The translations under genes and the position numbers were made by a program. The notes beneath the pieces are model-generated. The model was given only the letters and a program-made list of their open reading frames with translations, did no database searches and was not told the origin of the DNA. Of a DNA stretch of 64,000 bases, positions 1-9,269 are shown one piece after another. Position 1 is the first letter of the stretch, and each line of letters starts with the position of its first letter. The stretch is from Sphingomonas sp. PR090111-T3T-6A (GTDB lineage Bacteria > Pseudomonadota > Alphaproteobacteria > Sphingomonadales > Sphingomonadaceae): positions 372,001 to 436,000 of the forward strand of contig NZ_AORL01000021.1 in the NCBI RefSeq assembly GCF_000383095.1. The letters are read 5' to 3'.

Positions 1-20
1 CGGCCAAGCTCTTCGGCTAA
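1..20 (+). CDS. 3' end of an unidentified gene (partial)
   Basis: Only the last five codons and a TAA stop (positions 3-20, encoding AKLFG) lie in the window. A strong rho-independent terminator follows 25 bases later, which supports a real gene end here. Nothing can be said about function. Confidence 0.35.
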
Positions 21-45
21 GTATACCGTAGCTTTGCGTATGGAA

Positions 46-76
46 GGCGGCGGCCCAGTCGGGCTGCCGCCTTTTT
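46..76 (+). terminator. Rho-independent terminator upstream of folE
   Basis: An 11-bp GC-rich stem (46-56 with 61-71), a 4-base loop and a run of five T at 72-76. It ends the upstream transcript before folE. Confidence 0.8.
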
Positions 77-116
77 CGTGCTTGAAACGATCGGCTGGCA
101 TCCCCAACAGAGGGGC

Positions 117-728
117 ATGAATCAGGAACCTGAAGACGGCGATCTGGTCGCCGAGCCGGCCAAGCTGCCCGTTCCCCAGGATGTCGAAGAAGCCATCCGC
201 ACGCTCATCCGCTGGGCGGGGGACGATCCCGAGCGGGAAGGCCTGCTCGATACGCCCAAGCGCGTGGCGCGGGCGTGGAAGGAATATTGCGCCGGCTATC
301 TTGAGGACCCGGCCCAGCATCTCAGCCGCACCTTCAGGGAAGTGGGCGGTTATGACGAAGTGGTGCTGCTGAAGGACATCCCCTTCCAGTCGCATTGCGA
401 GCACCACATGGCCCCGATCATTGGCAAGGCGGCGATCGCCTATCTGCCGCGCGACCGGGTGGTCGGCATCTCCAAGCTGGCCCGCGTGCTTCAGGGCTTC
501 GCACGGCGCCTTCAGGTGCAGGAGCGCCTGACCGCCGAGGTGGCGGACTGCATCTGGGAGCATCTCCAGCCGCATGGTGTCGCGGTGGTGATCGAGGCCA
601 GCCATGCCTGCATGAGCGCACGCGGCGTCCGCACGCCCGGCGTGGCGATGACGACCAGCCGCATGATGGGCGTGTTCCGTGACGACGATCGCAGCCGCAA
701 GGAAGTGTTGAGCCTGATGGGCTACTGA
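117..728 (+). CDS. folE: GTP cyclohydrolase I
   Basis: Converts GTP to 7,8-dihydroneopterin triphosphate, the first step of tetrahydrofolate (and pterin) synthesis, in the cytosol. The 203-residue product has the CEHH signature at residues 94-97 and a second zinc cysteine in SHAC at residue 165. The spacing of Cys94, His97 and Cys165 equals that of the zinc ligands C110, H113 and C181 of the E. coli enzyme. An upstream GTG at 78 overlaps the terminator tail, so the ATG at 117 is chosen. The gene stands alone, bounded by terminators on both sides. Confidence 0.95.
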   Translation: MNQEPEDGDLVAEPAKLPVPQDVEEAIRTLIRWAGDDPEREGLLDTPKRVARAWKEYCAGYLEDPAQHLSRTFREVGGYDEVVLLKDIPFQSHCEHHMAPIIGKAAIAYLPRDRVVGISKLARVLQGFARRLQVQERLTAEVADCIWEHLQPHGVAVVIEASHACMSARGVRTPGVAMTTSRMMGVFRDDDRSRKEVLSLMGY

Positions 729-789
729 GCCCGGCGCGGCCTTCCTGCGGGAGGGCCGCCGCTTCCCCGGACCACGGACAAAAGAAAAG

Positions 790-820
790 GCCGCCCGCAA
801 TCGCTTGCGGACGGCCCTTT
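790..820. terminator. Bidirectional terminator between folE and rplI
   Basis: Stem 790-801 with 806-817 around a TCGC loop. A-rich sequence lies to the left and T-rich sequence to the right, so it can serve both the plus-strand folE and the minus-strand ribosomal operon that converge here. Confidence 0.8.
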
Positions 821-843
821 CTTTATCAGCTTGAAAGAAGCGA

Positions 844-1443
844 TCAGGCCTCGGCCTGCTCGCCCTCTTCCTGCGCCGGAACTTCGGCGGTGGCGCCCGG
901 CTCGGCGTTGGGATCGTAATCCTCGGTGAAGCCGGCTTCGTCACGCTCGAACATCTCGGCCATGACGTTGACGCCCTGCGCCTGGAGGTCGGCCTCTTCC
1001 GGCGAACGGGCGACGTTCACCTTGACGGTCACCGACACTTCCGGGTGCAGCGTCACGCGCACTTCGTGCAGGCCGATCGCCTTGATCGGCTTGTCGAGGA
1101 CGATCTGCGCCTTGGTGACGTGCGCGCCGTCGGCGTGCAGCAGTTCGGCGAGGTCGCGGGCCGAAACCGAACCATAAAGCTGGCCGGTGTTCGACGCCTG
1201 ACGGATGAGCGTCACGGTCTTGCCGTCGATGTCCTTCGACTCGGTGACGGCGATCTCGCGCTTCTTGGCGTTCTCGGCCTCGAGGTGGGCGCGGTTCGCT
1301 TCGAAGACCTTCTTGTTGGCTTCGTTGGCGCGCAGCGCCTTCTTGTTCGGCAGCAGGAAGTTACGGGCATAGCCGTTCTTCACGGTGACGATGTCGCCGA
1401 TGGCGCCGAGCTTTTCGACGCGCTCCAGCAGAATCACTTCCAT
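844..1443 (-). CDS. rplI: 50S ribosomal protein L9
   Basis: Large-subunit protein that binds 23S rRNA near the base of the L1 stalk. The N-terminal domain begins MEVILLERVEKLG and carries the conserved NGYARNFLLPNKKA stretch. At 199 residues it is about 50 longer than E. coli L9. The extra length is an acidic, Ala/Glu-rich C-terminal tail, as is common in alphaproteobacteria. It is the third gene of rpsF-rpsR-rplI, 12 bases after rpsR. Confidence 0.96.
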   Translation of the reverse strand: MEVILLERVEKLGAIGDIVTVKNGYARNFLLPNKKALRANEANKKVFEANRAHLEAENAKKREIAVTESKDIDGKTVTLIRQASNTGQLYGSVSARDLAELLHADGAHVTKAQIVLDKPIKAIGLHEVRVTLHPEVSVTVKVNVARSPEEADLQAQGVNVMAEMFERDEAGFTEDYDPNAEPGATAEVPAQEEGEQAEA

Positions 1444-1455
1444 GGGGGCGTCTCC

Positions 1456-1680
1456 TTACTTCACGACGTAGGGCAGAAGGCCGAGGTGACGCGCGCGCTT
1501 GATCTCGCGGGCCAGCTCACGCTGCTTCTTGGCGGAAACCGCGGTGATGCGGCTCGGGACGATCTTGCCACGCTCGGACACGAAGCCCTGGAGCAGACGG
1601 ACGTCCTTGTAATCGATCCGGGGAGCATCCTTCGCGGAGAAGGGGCAGCTCTTGCGGCGGCGGAAGAATGGGCGGGCCAT
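1456..1680 (-). CDS. rpsR: 30S ribosomal protein S18
   Basis: Small-subunit protein that pairs with S6 on the 16S rRNA platform. The 74-residue product has the basic N-terminus and the conserved segments [13 protein letters not shown] and [20 protein letters not shown]. It lies between rpsF and rplI in the standard order, with 27 bases to rpsF, and is expected to be cotranscribed. Confidence 0.97.
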   Translation of the reverse strand: MARPFFRRRKSCPFSAKDAPRIDYKDVRLLQGFVSERGKIVPSRITAVSAKKQRELAREIKRARHLGLLPYVVK

Positions 1681-1707
1681 TTCTGTCTTATCCTAACTCG
1701 AAGGGGC

Positions 1708-2130
1708 TCAGGCGGCGTCGCGGTCGTCGCGGGGACGATCGTCACGCTCACGGCGGGGGCCACGCTCACCGCGCTCGCCACGCTCACCGCGGCCGCCACG
1801 GTCGCGCTCGTTGCGGCGCATCATCGCCGACGGGCCGGCCTCATGCTCGTCCACGCGGACGGTCATGTAGCGGATGATGTCCTCGTTGATCGCGATCTGG
1901 CGCTCCAACTCGACGATCGCCGCCGACGGACCGTCGACTTCGAGCATCACATAGTGCGCCTTGCGGTTCTTCGCGATGCGATAGGCGAGACCACGCAGAC
2001 CCCAGGTCTCGGTCTTGACGATCTTGCCGCCCAGCTCTTCGATGATCTTGGTGGCGTTTTCCGCCAGCGCGTCGACCTGCGCCTGGGCGAGGTCCTGACG
2101 CGCGAGAAACACATGCTCGTACAGAGCCAT
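1708..2130 (-). CDS. rpsF: 30S ribosomal protein S6
   Basis: Small-subunit protein that forms a heterodimer with S18. The 140-residue product starts at [12 protein letters not shown], typical for the family. An in-frame start 15 codons upstream would add residues with no family match and was rejected. The C-terminus is an Arg/Gly/Glu/Asp-rich tail of about 40 residues containing [10 protein letters not shown]. It heads the operon, and a folded leader lies just upstream (see 2180-2219). Confidence 0.96.
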   Translation of the reverse strand: MALYEHVFLARQDLAQAQVDALAENATKIIEELGGKIVKTETWGLRGLAYRIAKNRKAHYVMLEVDGPSAAIVELERQIAINEDIIRYMTVRVDEHEAGPSAMMRRNERDRGGRGERGERGERGPRRERDDRPRDDRDAA

Positions 2131-2179
2131 GTGGCCGTCCTTCCATGTTGGCCGATCGCTGACGCCCACCCCCATGGCG

Positions 2180-2219
2180 GCCGCCCCTCCGGCTGTCTTT
2201 CAAATGCTCAAGGGGCGGC
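2180..2219 (-). promoter_or_regulatory. Hairpin in the rpsF leader, candidate S6:S18 autoregulatory site
   Basis: Seen: a perfect 9-bp inverted repeat (2180-2188 with 2211-2219) whose loop, read on the minus strand, ends in a CCGG next to the 3' arm, about 50 bases before the rpsF ATG. Known: in many bacteria the S6:S18 complex binds an rpsF leader hairpin that presents a CCG element and represses the operon. Inferred: this hairpin is that element. The match is by position and the CCG only. Confidence 0.45.
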
Positions 2220-2282
2220 AGGACAGGCCTGTCACCCCGAGTGCGCGGCGCTATGGCGCAAATCCTGCCCGAAGGCAAGGGT

Positions 2283-3410
2283 TCAGGTGACTTCCCGCAC
2301 CATAGTCTGCACGGAGACGCGGTGTGGACGGGAGAGGCGAGCCGTTATCCAATCCACGCCCGCCTGCATCCTGCGCAGCAGCGGCTTCTCGACGAAACGA
2401 TGCAGCAGCAGCGCGAGGCCGGTTGAAACCAGCACCATCATCGCAGCGGAGATCAACGGATTTCCGAGCGGCAGGATGTGCTTTGCGTGGATCACGGCCT
2501 TCAGCACGATCAGGTGGACCAGATAGAGCATATAGGATGCGCCGCCCAATACCGTGAACCAGCGCGTCCTGCGGCTTTCCTGCGCAGGTGTGGTCACGAC
2601 CCCTATGACAAGCAGGGCCGAAGGGAGACCCCAGTCGAGTAGCCGACGCAGACTCGATTCTCCATGAATGACGGCGGCGAGGGTGGCCTGGAAGCCCTGG
2701 CCGATGTCGATCACGAGGCCGGAGGCGAAAAGCAGGACCGCCACGACCGTCAGGCCGGCGGCCAAGCCTTGGGAGATACCTTTCCGCCAGACAACCCAGC
2801 TGAGAATGCCCAGGGTGAACTCGCCGATGATCGGATTGAAGAGGACGTTGCTCCAGGCGTGGTCGTGTCCGGTGAACAAGCCGGCGATGGCGAGTGTGGC
2901 GGTCAGGCCGAGGAGGATCGTCGCGCGTGATTTCAGGCCTGTCGCGATCACGGCTGCGACCAGCATATAAAAGATCCATTCGAAACTGAGCGTCCAGCCG
3001 AGGTAGAGCGGTGGGGCTGCGTAATCGGTCGGATCGAAAATCGGAAACAGGGTGATGCTGTTGAGGATCTGGGCCAGAGAGTAAGGCGCCTCGGAGGGCA
3101 GCTTCTCCAGCATGAACGCGGCGCTCGCCAGCCAGAAGAAGGGCAGGATGCGCACTGCGCGGCGGAGCAGGAAGGTGACCGCCCCGGCCGACCGGCCGTC
3201 TGCGATGCTGTGTGCCATCACGAAACCGCTTATGACGAAGAACAGATCGACACCGGCGGCGCCAAAGCTCGGAAGTGACGGGACGGAACCGGCGATAGGC
3301 GCCGCGTCCGGCGCGCGCAGATCGTTGGCAAGGAAAACCGCATGATGTGCGACCACCATCAGCGCTGCGATTGCGCGCAGCCATTGGATGGAGACGAGGC
3401 GAGCTGTCAT
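2283..3410 (-). CDS. Membrane acyltransferase, acyltransferase-3 (OafA/YrhL) family
   Basis: A 375-residue polytopic protein that probably O-acylates a surface glycan. It opens with VSIQWLRAIAALMVVAHHAVF, the typical first helix of the family with its catalytic-type histidine. It then has LFFVISGFVM and about ten hydrophobic segments, with FVEKPLLRRM near the end, which resembles the family's C-terminal FxExP motif. Start chosen at MTARLVSIQWLR (3410) rather than eleven codons upstream. It is a single minus-strand gene, and its acceptor cannot be read from context. Confidence 0.85.
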   Translation of the reverse strand: MTARLVSIQWLRAIAALMVVAHHAVFLANDLRAPDAAPIAGSVPSLPSFGAAGVDLFFVISGFVMAHSIADGRSAGAVTFLLRRAVRILPFFWLASAAFMLEKLPSEAPYSLAQILNSITLFPIFDPTDYAAPPLYLGWTLSFEWIFYMLVAAVIATGLKSRATILLGLTATLAIAGLFTGHDHAWSNVLFNPIIGEFTLGILSWVVWRKGISQGLAAGLTVVAVLLFASGLVIDIGQGFQATLAAVIHGESSLRRLLDWGLPSALLVIGVVTTPAQESRRTRWFTVLGGASYMLYLVHLIVLKAVIHAKHILPLGNPLISAAMMVLVSTGLALLLHRFVEKPLLRRMQAGVDWITARLSRPHRVSVQTMVREVT

Positions 3411-3535
3411 GATGACGCTACTATGCCGGCAGGACGTTACCAACGCGTAAGGAGCCCGCCTGCGGATGAATCCATACGGGTTGCGCTCGGCTCCGGGGGT
3501 TTCTATCGCGACCGGCCTGACAATGGGAGTGGATC

Positions 3536-4471
3536 ATGCGAGCCTTCATCTTTCCGGGCCAGGGCAGCCAGACCGTCGGCATGGGGCAGGCGCTCTCCGC
3601 CGCCAGTGCCGTCGCGCGCGAGGTGTTCCAGGAAGTGGACGAGGCGCTCGGCCAGCATCTCTCGCGCCTGATGGCGGAAGGGCCGGCCGAGGAGCTGATG
3701 CTCACCGAAAATGCCCAGCCGGCGATCATGGCCAATGCGATCGCGACGCTGCGCGTGCTGGAGCGCGAGGGCGGCATCCGCCTCGCCGACAAGGCCGAGT
3801 TCGTCGCCGGGCACAGCCTTGGCGAATATACCGCTCTGTGCGCTGCTGGCGCGCTGGGCCTCGCCGAGACGGCCAGGCTGCTCCGCATCCGCGGGCAGGC
3901 GATGCAGGCGGCGGTGCCGGTAGGTGAGGGCGCCATGGCGGCGCTGCTCGGCCTCGACTTCGAAGCAGCACGCCAGATCGCGGCCGACGCCGCCGAAGGT
4001 GAAGTCTGCGAAGCGGCCAACGATAATGCACCGGGACAGGTGGTGGTCTCGGGTTCCAAGGCGGCTGTCGAGCGCGCCGTGGAATTGGCCAAGGTGCGTG
4101 GCGGTAAGCGCGCGATGCTGCTTCCGGTGTCCGCGCCCTTTCATTGCTCGCTGATGGAGCCGGCCGCCCGCGCGATGGAGAAGGCGCTTGCCGGCGCCGA
4201 TCTTCGCGCGCCGCTGGTGCCGGTCTATGCGAACGTGACCGCCGCTCCGGTTGCCGACGCGGCGACGATCCGCACGCTGCTGGTCGAGCAGGTGACGGGC
4301 ACGGTGCGCTGGCGCGAGAGCGTCGAGGCGATGGCTGCGGCGGGCGTCGCCGAGTTCATCGAGTTCGGCGGCAAGGTGCTCGGCCCGATGGTGAAGCGGA
4401 TTGCGCCGGACGCGACGCCCACCAGCATCGTGACGATGGACGATATCGAAGCGCTCTCGAAGGCGCTCTGA
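3536..4471 (+). CDS. fabD: Malonyl-CoA:ACP transacylase
   Basis: Loads malonyl groups from CoA onto acyl carrier protein to feed fatty acid elongation. The 311 residues show the N-terminal GQGSQ (8-12), the nucleophile elbow GHSLGEY with Ser94, and the second catalytic residue His203 in APFHCSLM. These agree with Ser92 and His201 of E. coli FabD. It is followed 20 bases later by fabG. Confidence 0.97.
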   Translation: MRAFIFPGQGSQTVGMGQALSAASAVAREVFQEVDEALGQHLSRLMAEGPAEELMLTENAQPAIMANAIATLRVLEREGGIRLADKAEFVAGHSLGEYTALCAAGALGLAETARLLRIRGQAMQAAVPVGEGAMAALLGLDFEAARQIAADAAEGEVCEAANDNAPGQVVVSGSKAAVERAVELAKVRGGKRAMLLPVSAPFHCSLMEPAARAMEKALAGADLRAPLVPVYANVTAAPVADAATIRTLLVEQVTGTVRWRESVEAMAAAGVAEFIEFGGKVLGPMVKRIAPDATPTSIVTMDDIEALSKAL

Positions 4472-4491
4472 GGAATAAAGGGATAATCGGC

Positions 4492-5232
4492 ATGTTCGAT
4501 CTGACTGGAATGACGGCGCTGGTGACGGGCGCCTCGGGCGGCCTCGGTTCGGCGACCGCGAAGGCGCTGGCGGCGCAGGGTGCCAAGGTGGCGCTCTCCG
4601 GCACGCGCGAGGCGGTGCTGGCCGAAGTGGCGGCCGAGCTTCCCAACGATCCGGTGACGCTCACCTGCAATCTGTCGGACGCGGCCGAGGTCGACGGCCT
4701 CATCCCGCGCGCCGTGGATGCGCTCGGCGGCCGCATCGACATCCTCGTCAACAACGCCGGCATCACCCGCGACAATCTCATCCTGCGCATGAAGGATGAT
4801 GAGTGGGATCAGGTGATCTCGGTGAACCTCGAGGCCGCCTTCCGCCTGATCCGCGCGGCGGCCAAGCCGATGATGAAGCAGCGCTTCGGCCGCATCATCT
4901 CGATCACCTCGGTAGTGGGCGTCACGGGCAATCCGGGGCAGGCCAACTATGCGGCGTCCAAGGCAGGCCTGATCGGCATGTCCAAGAGCCTCGGGCAGGA
5001 ACTGGCGAGCCGCAACATCACCGTGAACTGCGTGGCGCCGGGTTTCATCCGCTCCGCCATGACGGATGCGCTGAACGAGCAGCAGAAGGCCTCGATCCTG
5101 ACGAAGATCCCGGCCGGCGATCTCGGCAACGGCGAGGATATCGGCGCGGCCGTCGCTTATCTCGCGAGCCGTGAGGCTGGCTACATCACCGGCCAGACGC
5201 TGCACGTCAACGGCGGCATGGCGATGATCTGA
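4492..5232 (+). CDS. fabG: 3-oxoacyl-ACP reductase
   Basis: NADPH-dependent reduction of 3-oxoacyl-ACP in fatty acid elongation. The 246-residue short-chain dehydrogenase has the cofactor motif TGASGGLG (12-19), NNAG (87-90) and the catalytic Ser140, Tyr153 and Lys157. The ATG at 4492 gives the usual FabG length. A much longer reading to an upstream GTG would overlap fabD and is not used. Confidence 0.96.
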   Translation: MFDLTGMTALVTGASGGLGSATAKALAAQGAKVALSGTREAVLAEVAAELPNDPVTLTCNLSDAAEVDGLIPRAVDALGGRIDILVNNAGITRDNLILRMKDDEWDQVISVNLEAAFRLIRAAAKPMMKQRFGRIISITSVVGVTGNPGQANYAASKAGLIGMSKSLGQELASRNITVNCVAPGFIRSAMTDALNEQQKASILTKIPAGDLGNGEDIGAAVAYLASREAGYITGQTLHVNGGMAMI

Positions 5233-5235
5233 GGT

Positions 5236-6471
5236 TCAGGACGCGGAGGGGCTGCGGCGTGCTGCAGCTCCCACCCCGTCCAGAACAATCGCACGGCGAA
5301 GCGCCAGCGCGAAGGTCGCCACGACGGCGATCCAGTTGAGCGGGACGAGCGTCAGGGCCGCGAACGTCCGCCCGAACAGCGGCGCGGCATAGGCGAGCGC
5401 CAGCAAGCTTTTTTCCCACGACAGCCAGCCACGGGCGCGGCCATCGGCGACGAGAAAAGTGATAGCGCTTCCCAGGATCACCAGATCATAATCGAGCGCA
5501 TAGGGCGTCGAGAGTAGCGCGGCGCAGCAGGCAGCGGCTCCGCGCACGGCAGGGCTGGCCCAGCGCGCCGCCACTGCTGCGCCCGCGATCGAGAGTGTGG
5601 AGATAGCTCCCTGCACCGCATAGGCAACGGGAATGCTGGCGCCGAGTGCACGCACCGCGGCGAAGGCGCTGATGATCTTTTCCCAGCCGGTCTGACCGGT
5701 CTCGATGACGATGTGCCGCGTGATCGGAAGCGAATCGAGGAAGGCCTGCCACACCGGCCAGCCCCAGATGGCGAGCGTGATTGCTACCAACGCCAATGAC
5801 GACACGGCCGCGCCGAAAAAGGCACGCCAGTTCCCTGCGGCGATGAGCAGCACGGGCAACAAGACCGCGAATTGCGGCTTGTAGATGAGGCAACCGAGCA
5901 GCAGCCCCGCCGTCCATGGCTTCCGGTCGAGGAGGAGCAGGCCACCGCCGAGCAGGCTCGCCGTCAGGAAGGCGTTCTGGCCATGGCCGAGGCAGACGAA
6001 TGCCGCCGGCGCGGCAAGCGCCACCAAAATGGTCCGACTGCCCGGCACGATCGCGCGGGCCGTCGTCACGGCTGCCGCAAAGGTCGTCCCCTGCCAGATT
6101 GCCAGCGCCGCGAGATAAGGCAGCGTGGCGAGGATGCTCGCGATCAGCAGGAAAGGCGGCGGATAGTGCCAGCCGTAGAAGGGCACGGCGCGGTCGTGAT
6201 GCAGCATCTGCTGCACGCGATAATGCTCTGGCCAGATCCACGCCGCCGCTGCGCGCCCATGATCGGCCATCCAGCCGGCAGCATAGACGTCGGAAAAATC
6301 CGTCCCGATCGGGCGGCCCATCCAGTCCAGCGTGCCGTGGGCCGTAGCCAGAAGGGCGATCCATGTCAGGACATTGGTTGCCAGTAACAGCGTGCAGACG
6401 CCCCGCACGCGCCGCGCGTCAACCCATTGTCCATTGACCAGACCGTTCCACATCGGCACGGCGCGTAACAT
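5236..6471 (-). CDS. Polytopic membrane glycosyltransferase-like protein (DUF2029/GT87 type)
   Basis: About 411 residues with roughly ten hydrophobic segments. The first periplasmic loop contains [12 protein letters not shown], with the acidic residue expected in polyprenol-phosphate-dependent GT-C enzymes, and later [11 protein letters not shown] and [10 protein letters not shown]. These features resemble the DUF2029/GT87 family of mannosyltransferase-like proteins. Donor and acceptor are unknown. The reading frame stays open through the antisense of acpP, so the start is uncertain: ATG 6471 or 6453 both avoid that overlap. It converges on fabG with three bases between the stops and interrupts the plus-strand fab series. 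Confidence 0.75.
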   Translation of the reverse strand: MLRAVPMWNGLVNGQWVDARRVRGVCTLLLATNVLTWIALLATAHGTLDWMGRPIGTDFSDVYAAGWMADHGRAAAAWIWPEHYRVQQMLHHDRAVPFYGWHYPPPFLLIASILATLPYLAALAIWQGTTFAAAVTTARAIVPGSRTILVALAAPAAFVCLGHGQNAFLTASLLGGGLLLLDRKPWTAGLLLGCLIYKPQFAVLLPVLLIAAGNWRAFFGAAVSSLALVAITLAIWGWPVWQAFLDSLPITRHIVIETGQTGWEKIISAFAAVRALGASIPVAYAVQGAISTLSIAGAAVAARWASPAVRGAAACCAALLSTPYALDYDLVILGSAITFLVADGRARGWLSWEKSLLALAYAAPLFGRTFAALTLVPLNWIAVVATFALALRRAIVLDGVGAAARRSPSAS

Positions 6472-6586
6472 TGCCGCCGCTATCAAAGTCCTAACGGAAG
6501 CGTTGCGGCCCCCCTTGCCAGCATCGGTCGCCCCGTCTAGGGCAATCGACCAACAACAATCCCCCAAACGGAATGGGAAGAGAGAC

Positions 6587-6823
6587 ATGAGCGAGACCGC
6601 CGAGCGCGTGAAGAAGATCGTCGTCGAGCATCTCGGCGTCGAGGCCGAGAAGGTGACCGAGGACGCGAGCTTCATCGACGATCTCGGTGCCGACAGCCTC
6701 GACATCGTCGAGCTGGTCATGGCGTTCGAGGAAGAGTTCGGCGTGGAAATCCCGGACGATGCCGCCGAGAAGATCACCACGGTGAAGGACGCGATCGCCT
6801 ACATCGACAGCCACAAGGGCTGA
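6587..6823 (+). CDS. acpP: Acyl carrier protein
   Basis: Carries growing acyl chains on a 4'-phosphopantetheine arm. The 78-residue acidic protein has the attachment motif GADSLD with Ser37. A purine-rich ribosome site (GGGAAGAGAG) precedes the ATG. It lies between fabG and fabF, as in many proteobacteria. Confidence 0.98.
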   Translation: MSETAERVKKIVVEHLGVEAEKVTEDASFIDDLGADSLDIVELVMAFEEEFGVEIPDDAAEKITTVKDAIAYIDSHKG

Positions 6824-6872
6824 GGCAAGCGATCCTGCCATCGGCCGCCTTCGGGGGCCGGAGGATTCAAGA

Positions 6873-6918
6873 CGGCTCTCCGACCCGGATCATCGGGGCC
6901 GGGGGCCGTTTCGTTTTT
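6873..6918 (+). terminator. Terminator-like hairpin between acpP and fabF
   Basis: An imperfect stem of about 15 bp (6873-6887 with 6894-6908) is followed by TTTCGTTTTT. It probably ends part of the acpP transcripts. Partial termination would let ACP be made in excess of FabF. Confidence 0.6.
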
Positions 6919-6970
6919 GGGGCGTTTTGCGCAACGAACGCCAGCGAATGAATGAAGAGAGGAGGCGCCG

Positions 6971-8227
6971 ATGCGCCGCGTAGTTGTCACGGGTCTGGGT
7001 CTTGTCACGCCGCTGGGCGCTGACGTGGAGACGAGCTGGGCGAACCTGATCGCCGGCAAGTCGGGCGCGGGCACCATCACCCGCTTCGATGCATCCAACC
7101 AGGCCTGCACGGTCGCGTGCGAGGTGAAGCCGGCCGATCATCCCTGGGGCTTCGATCCGGGCAAGCGCGTCGACCATAAGGTCCAGCGTCAGGTCGATCC
7201 CTTCATCGTCTATGGCATCGATGCCGCCGGTCAGGCGCTCGAAGACGCCGGCCTCACCGAGATGACGCTGGAAGAGAGCTATCGCGCAGGCGTGTCGATC
7301 GGCTCGGGCATCGGCGGCCTGCCGGGCATCGAGAGCGAATCGATCGTGCTGCACGAGAAGGGCCCGCGCCGCGTCTCGCCGCACTTCGTCCACGGTCGCC
7401 TCATCAACCTGATCTCGGGTCAGGTCTCGATCAAATACGGTCTGCGCGGGCCGAACCACGCGGTCGTCACCGCCTGCTCGACCGGCGCGCATTCGATCGG
7501 CGACGCCGCGCGCATGATCGCGATGGACGACGCCGACGTCATGCTCGCCGGCGGCTCGGAGAGCACGGTGTGCCCGATCGGCATCGCCGGCTTCGCGCAG
7601 GCCCGTGCGCTCTGCACCACCTTCAATGACGCGCCCGAAAAGGCCTCGCGCCCCTACGACAAGGATCGCGACGGCTTCGTGATGGGCGAGGGCGCGGGCG
7701 TCCTCGTTCTGGAGGAATATGAGCACGCCAAGGCGCGCGGCGCGAAGATCTATGCCGAGGTGATCGGCTATGGCCTGTCGGGCGACGCCTATCACGTCAC
7801 CGCCCCGCACCCGGACGGCGACGGCGCCTATCGCTCGATGGAGATGGCGATCCGCAAGTCCGGCCTGAAGCCGGAGGACATCGACTATATCAACGCGCAC
7901 GGCACCTCGACCATGGCGGACATGATCGAGCTGGGCGCGACGCAGCGGCTGTTCGGCAAGGATCTGGGCGGCGCTTCGATGAGCTCGACCAAGTCGGCGA
8001 TCGGGCACCTGCTCGGCGGCGCGGGCGCGGTGGAGAGCATCTTCTGCATCCTCGCGCTGCGCGACCAGATCGTGCCTCCGACGCTCAACCTCGACAACCC
8101 GGACGAGGGCGCCGAGGGCGTCGACCTTGTGCCGCACGTCGCGAAGAAGCGTGAGGTGCGGGCCGTGCTCAACAATTCGTTCGGCTTCGGCGGTACCAAC
8201 GCCAGCCTGGTGATGCGCAAGATCTAA
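6971..8227 (+). CDS. fabF: 3-oxoacyl-ACP synthase II
   Basis: Condenses malonyl-ACP with acyl-ACP in fatty acid elongation. The 418-residue thiolase-fold protein has the Cys169-His310-His346 triad, in TACSTG, NAHGTST and KSAIGHLLG. The end NSFGFGGTNAS is the usual Gly-rich family motif. It is followed nine bases later by mltG. Confidence 0.97.
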   Translation: MRRVVVTGLGLVTPLGADVETSWANLIAGKSGAGTITRFDASNQACTVACEVKPADHPWGFDPGKRVDHKVQRQVDPFIVYGIDAAGQALEDAGLTEMTLEESYRAGVSIGSGIGGLPGIESESIVLHEKGPRRVSPHFVHGRLINLISGQVSIKYGLRGPNHAVVTACSTGAHSIGDAARMIAMDDADVMLAGGSESTVCPIGIAGFAQARALCTTFNDAPEKASRPYDKDRDGFVMGEGAGVLVLEEYEHAKARGAKIYAEVIGYGLSGDAYHVTAPHPDGDGAYRSMEMAIRKSGLKPEDIDYINAHGTSTMADMIELGATQRLFGKDLGGASMSSTKSAIGHLLGGAGAVESIFCILALRDQIVPPTLNLDNPDEGAEGVDLVPHVAKKREVRAVLNNSFGFGGTNASLVMRKI

Positions 8228-8235
8228 GGGCGACG

Positions 8236-9195
8236 ATGCGCCGGCTCCTCATCCTGGTGCTGGCGCTCGGCGCGCTGGCGATCGGTGTTCCGCTGTGGAT
8301 GTGGAACGGGCCCGGCCCGCTCCCGAAGCGGACCATCGTGCAGATCCCCGATGGCGCGACGATCGCGTCGGCCTCCCGCGTGCTCGCGGAGGCCGGCGCG
8401 ATCCGCAGCGCGACATGGTTTCGCGGCCTGGCGGGGCGGCTCGGGCCGCATGATCCGATCCGCGCCGGCGGCTTCGCAATCCCGGCCCACGCCAGCTCGG
8501 CCGCTATTCTGGACCTTCTCCAGCATGGCCGTCCGGCACTGACGCTGCTGACCGTGCCGGAGGGCATGCCCTCCGTCCTCGTCCACGACAAGCTCATGGC
8601 GACCGCGGCGCTGACCGGCCCCGTGCCGGTGCCGCCGGAAGGCACTGTACTGCCCGACAGCTATGCCTATCAGAAGGGCGAGACGCGCCTCGCCGTCGTC
8701 GAGCGGATGCAGAAGGCGATGGACAAGGCGCTCGCCGCCGAATGGGCCGCGCGCGGGCCTGATCTTGCCGTCTCGACCCCGCAGGAGGCGCTGACGCTCG
8801 CCTCGATCGTCGAGAAGGAGACGGGCATCGCCTCCGAGCGCGAGACGGTGGCAGCGGTCTACGGCAATCGCATCAAGATGGGGATGCCGCTCCAGGCCGA
8901 CCCGACCATCATCTATCCGGTGACGCAGGGACGGCCGCTCGGCCGGCGCATTCTCGAGTCCGAGCTGCATGCGAAGAACGCCTACAACACCTACACGATG
9001 CGGGGGCTGCCCGCGGGGCCGATCTGCAACCCCGGCCGTGCCTCGCTCCATGCGGTGCTGCATCCGGCGGCGAGCAAGGCGCTCTATTTCGTGGCGAACG
9101 GGCAGGGCGGCCATGTCTTCGCCGACACGCTGGCGGAGCATAATGCGAACGTGAAGAAGTGGTACGCGATCCGCCACGCGCGCGGGGAGATGTAA
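8236..9195 (+). CDS. mltG: Endolytic murein transglycosylase MltG (YceG-like)
   Basis: Inner-membrane enzyme that cleaves nascent peptidoglycan strands and sets glycan length. The 319 residues have one N-terminal membrane helix (about 3-22), a LysM-like segment, and the catalytic region LASIVEKETG with the likely catalytic Glu193. Also typical are LQADPTIIY and YNTYTMRGLPAGPICNPG. It lies in the conserved fabF-mltG order. Confidence 0.95.
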   Translation: MRRLLILVLALGALAIGVPLWMWNGPGPLPKRTIVQIPDGATIASASRVLAEAGAIRSATWFRGLAGRLGPHDPIRAGGFAIPAHASSAAILDLLQHGRPALTLLTVPEGMPSVLVHDKLMATAALTGPVPVPPEGTVLPDSYAYQKGETRLAVVERMQKAMDKALAAEWAARGPDLAVSTPQEALTLASIVEKETGIASERETVAAVYGNRIKMGMPLQADPTIIYPVTQGRPLGRRILESELHAKNAYNTYTMRGLPAGPICNPGRASLHAVLHPAASKALYFVANGQGGHVFADTLAEHNANVKKWYAIRHARGEM

Positions 9196-9269
9196 GCGCT
9201 TCCTACAACCGGCTTGCGAGGTGTATTACTCGACTATATGACTGCCCCATCAAGATAAGAGGGGCCTCC

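Noticed and set aside
1045-2526. A 493-codon plus-strand frame over the ribosomal protein operon
   Set aside because: Antisense to rplI, rpsR and rpsF, which are certain.
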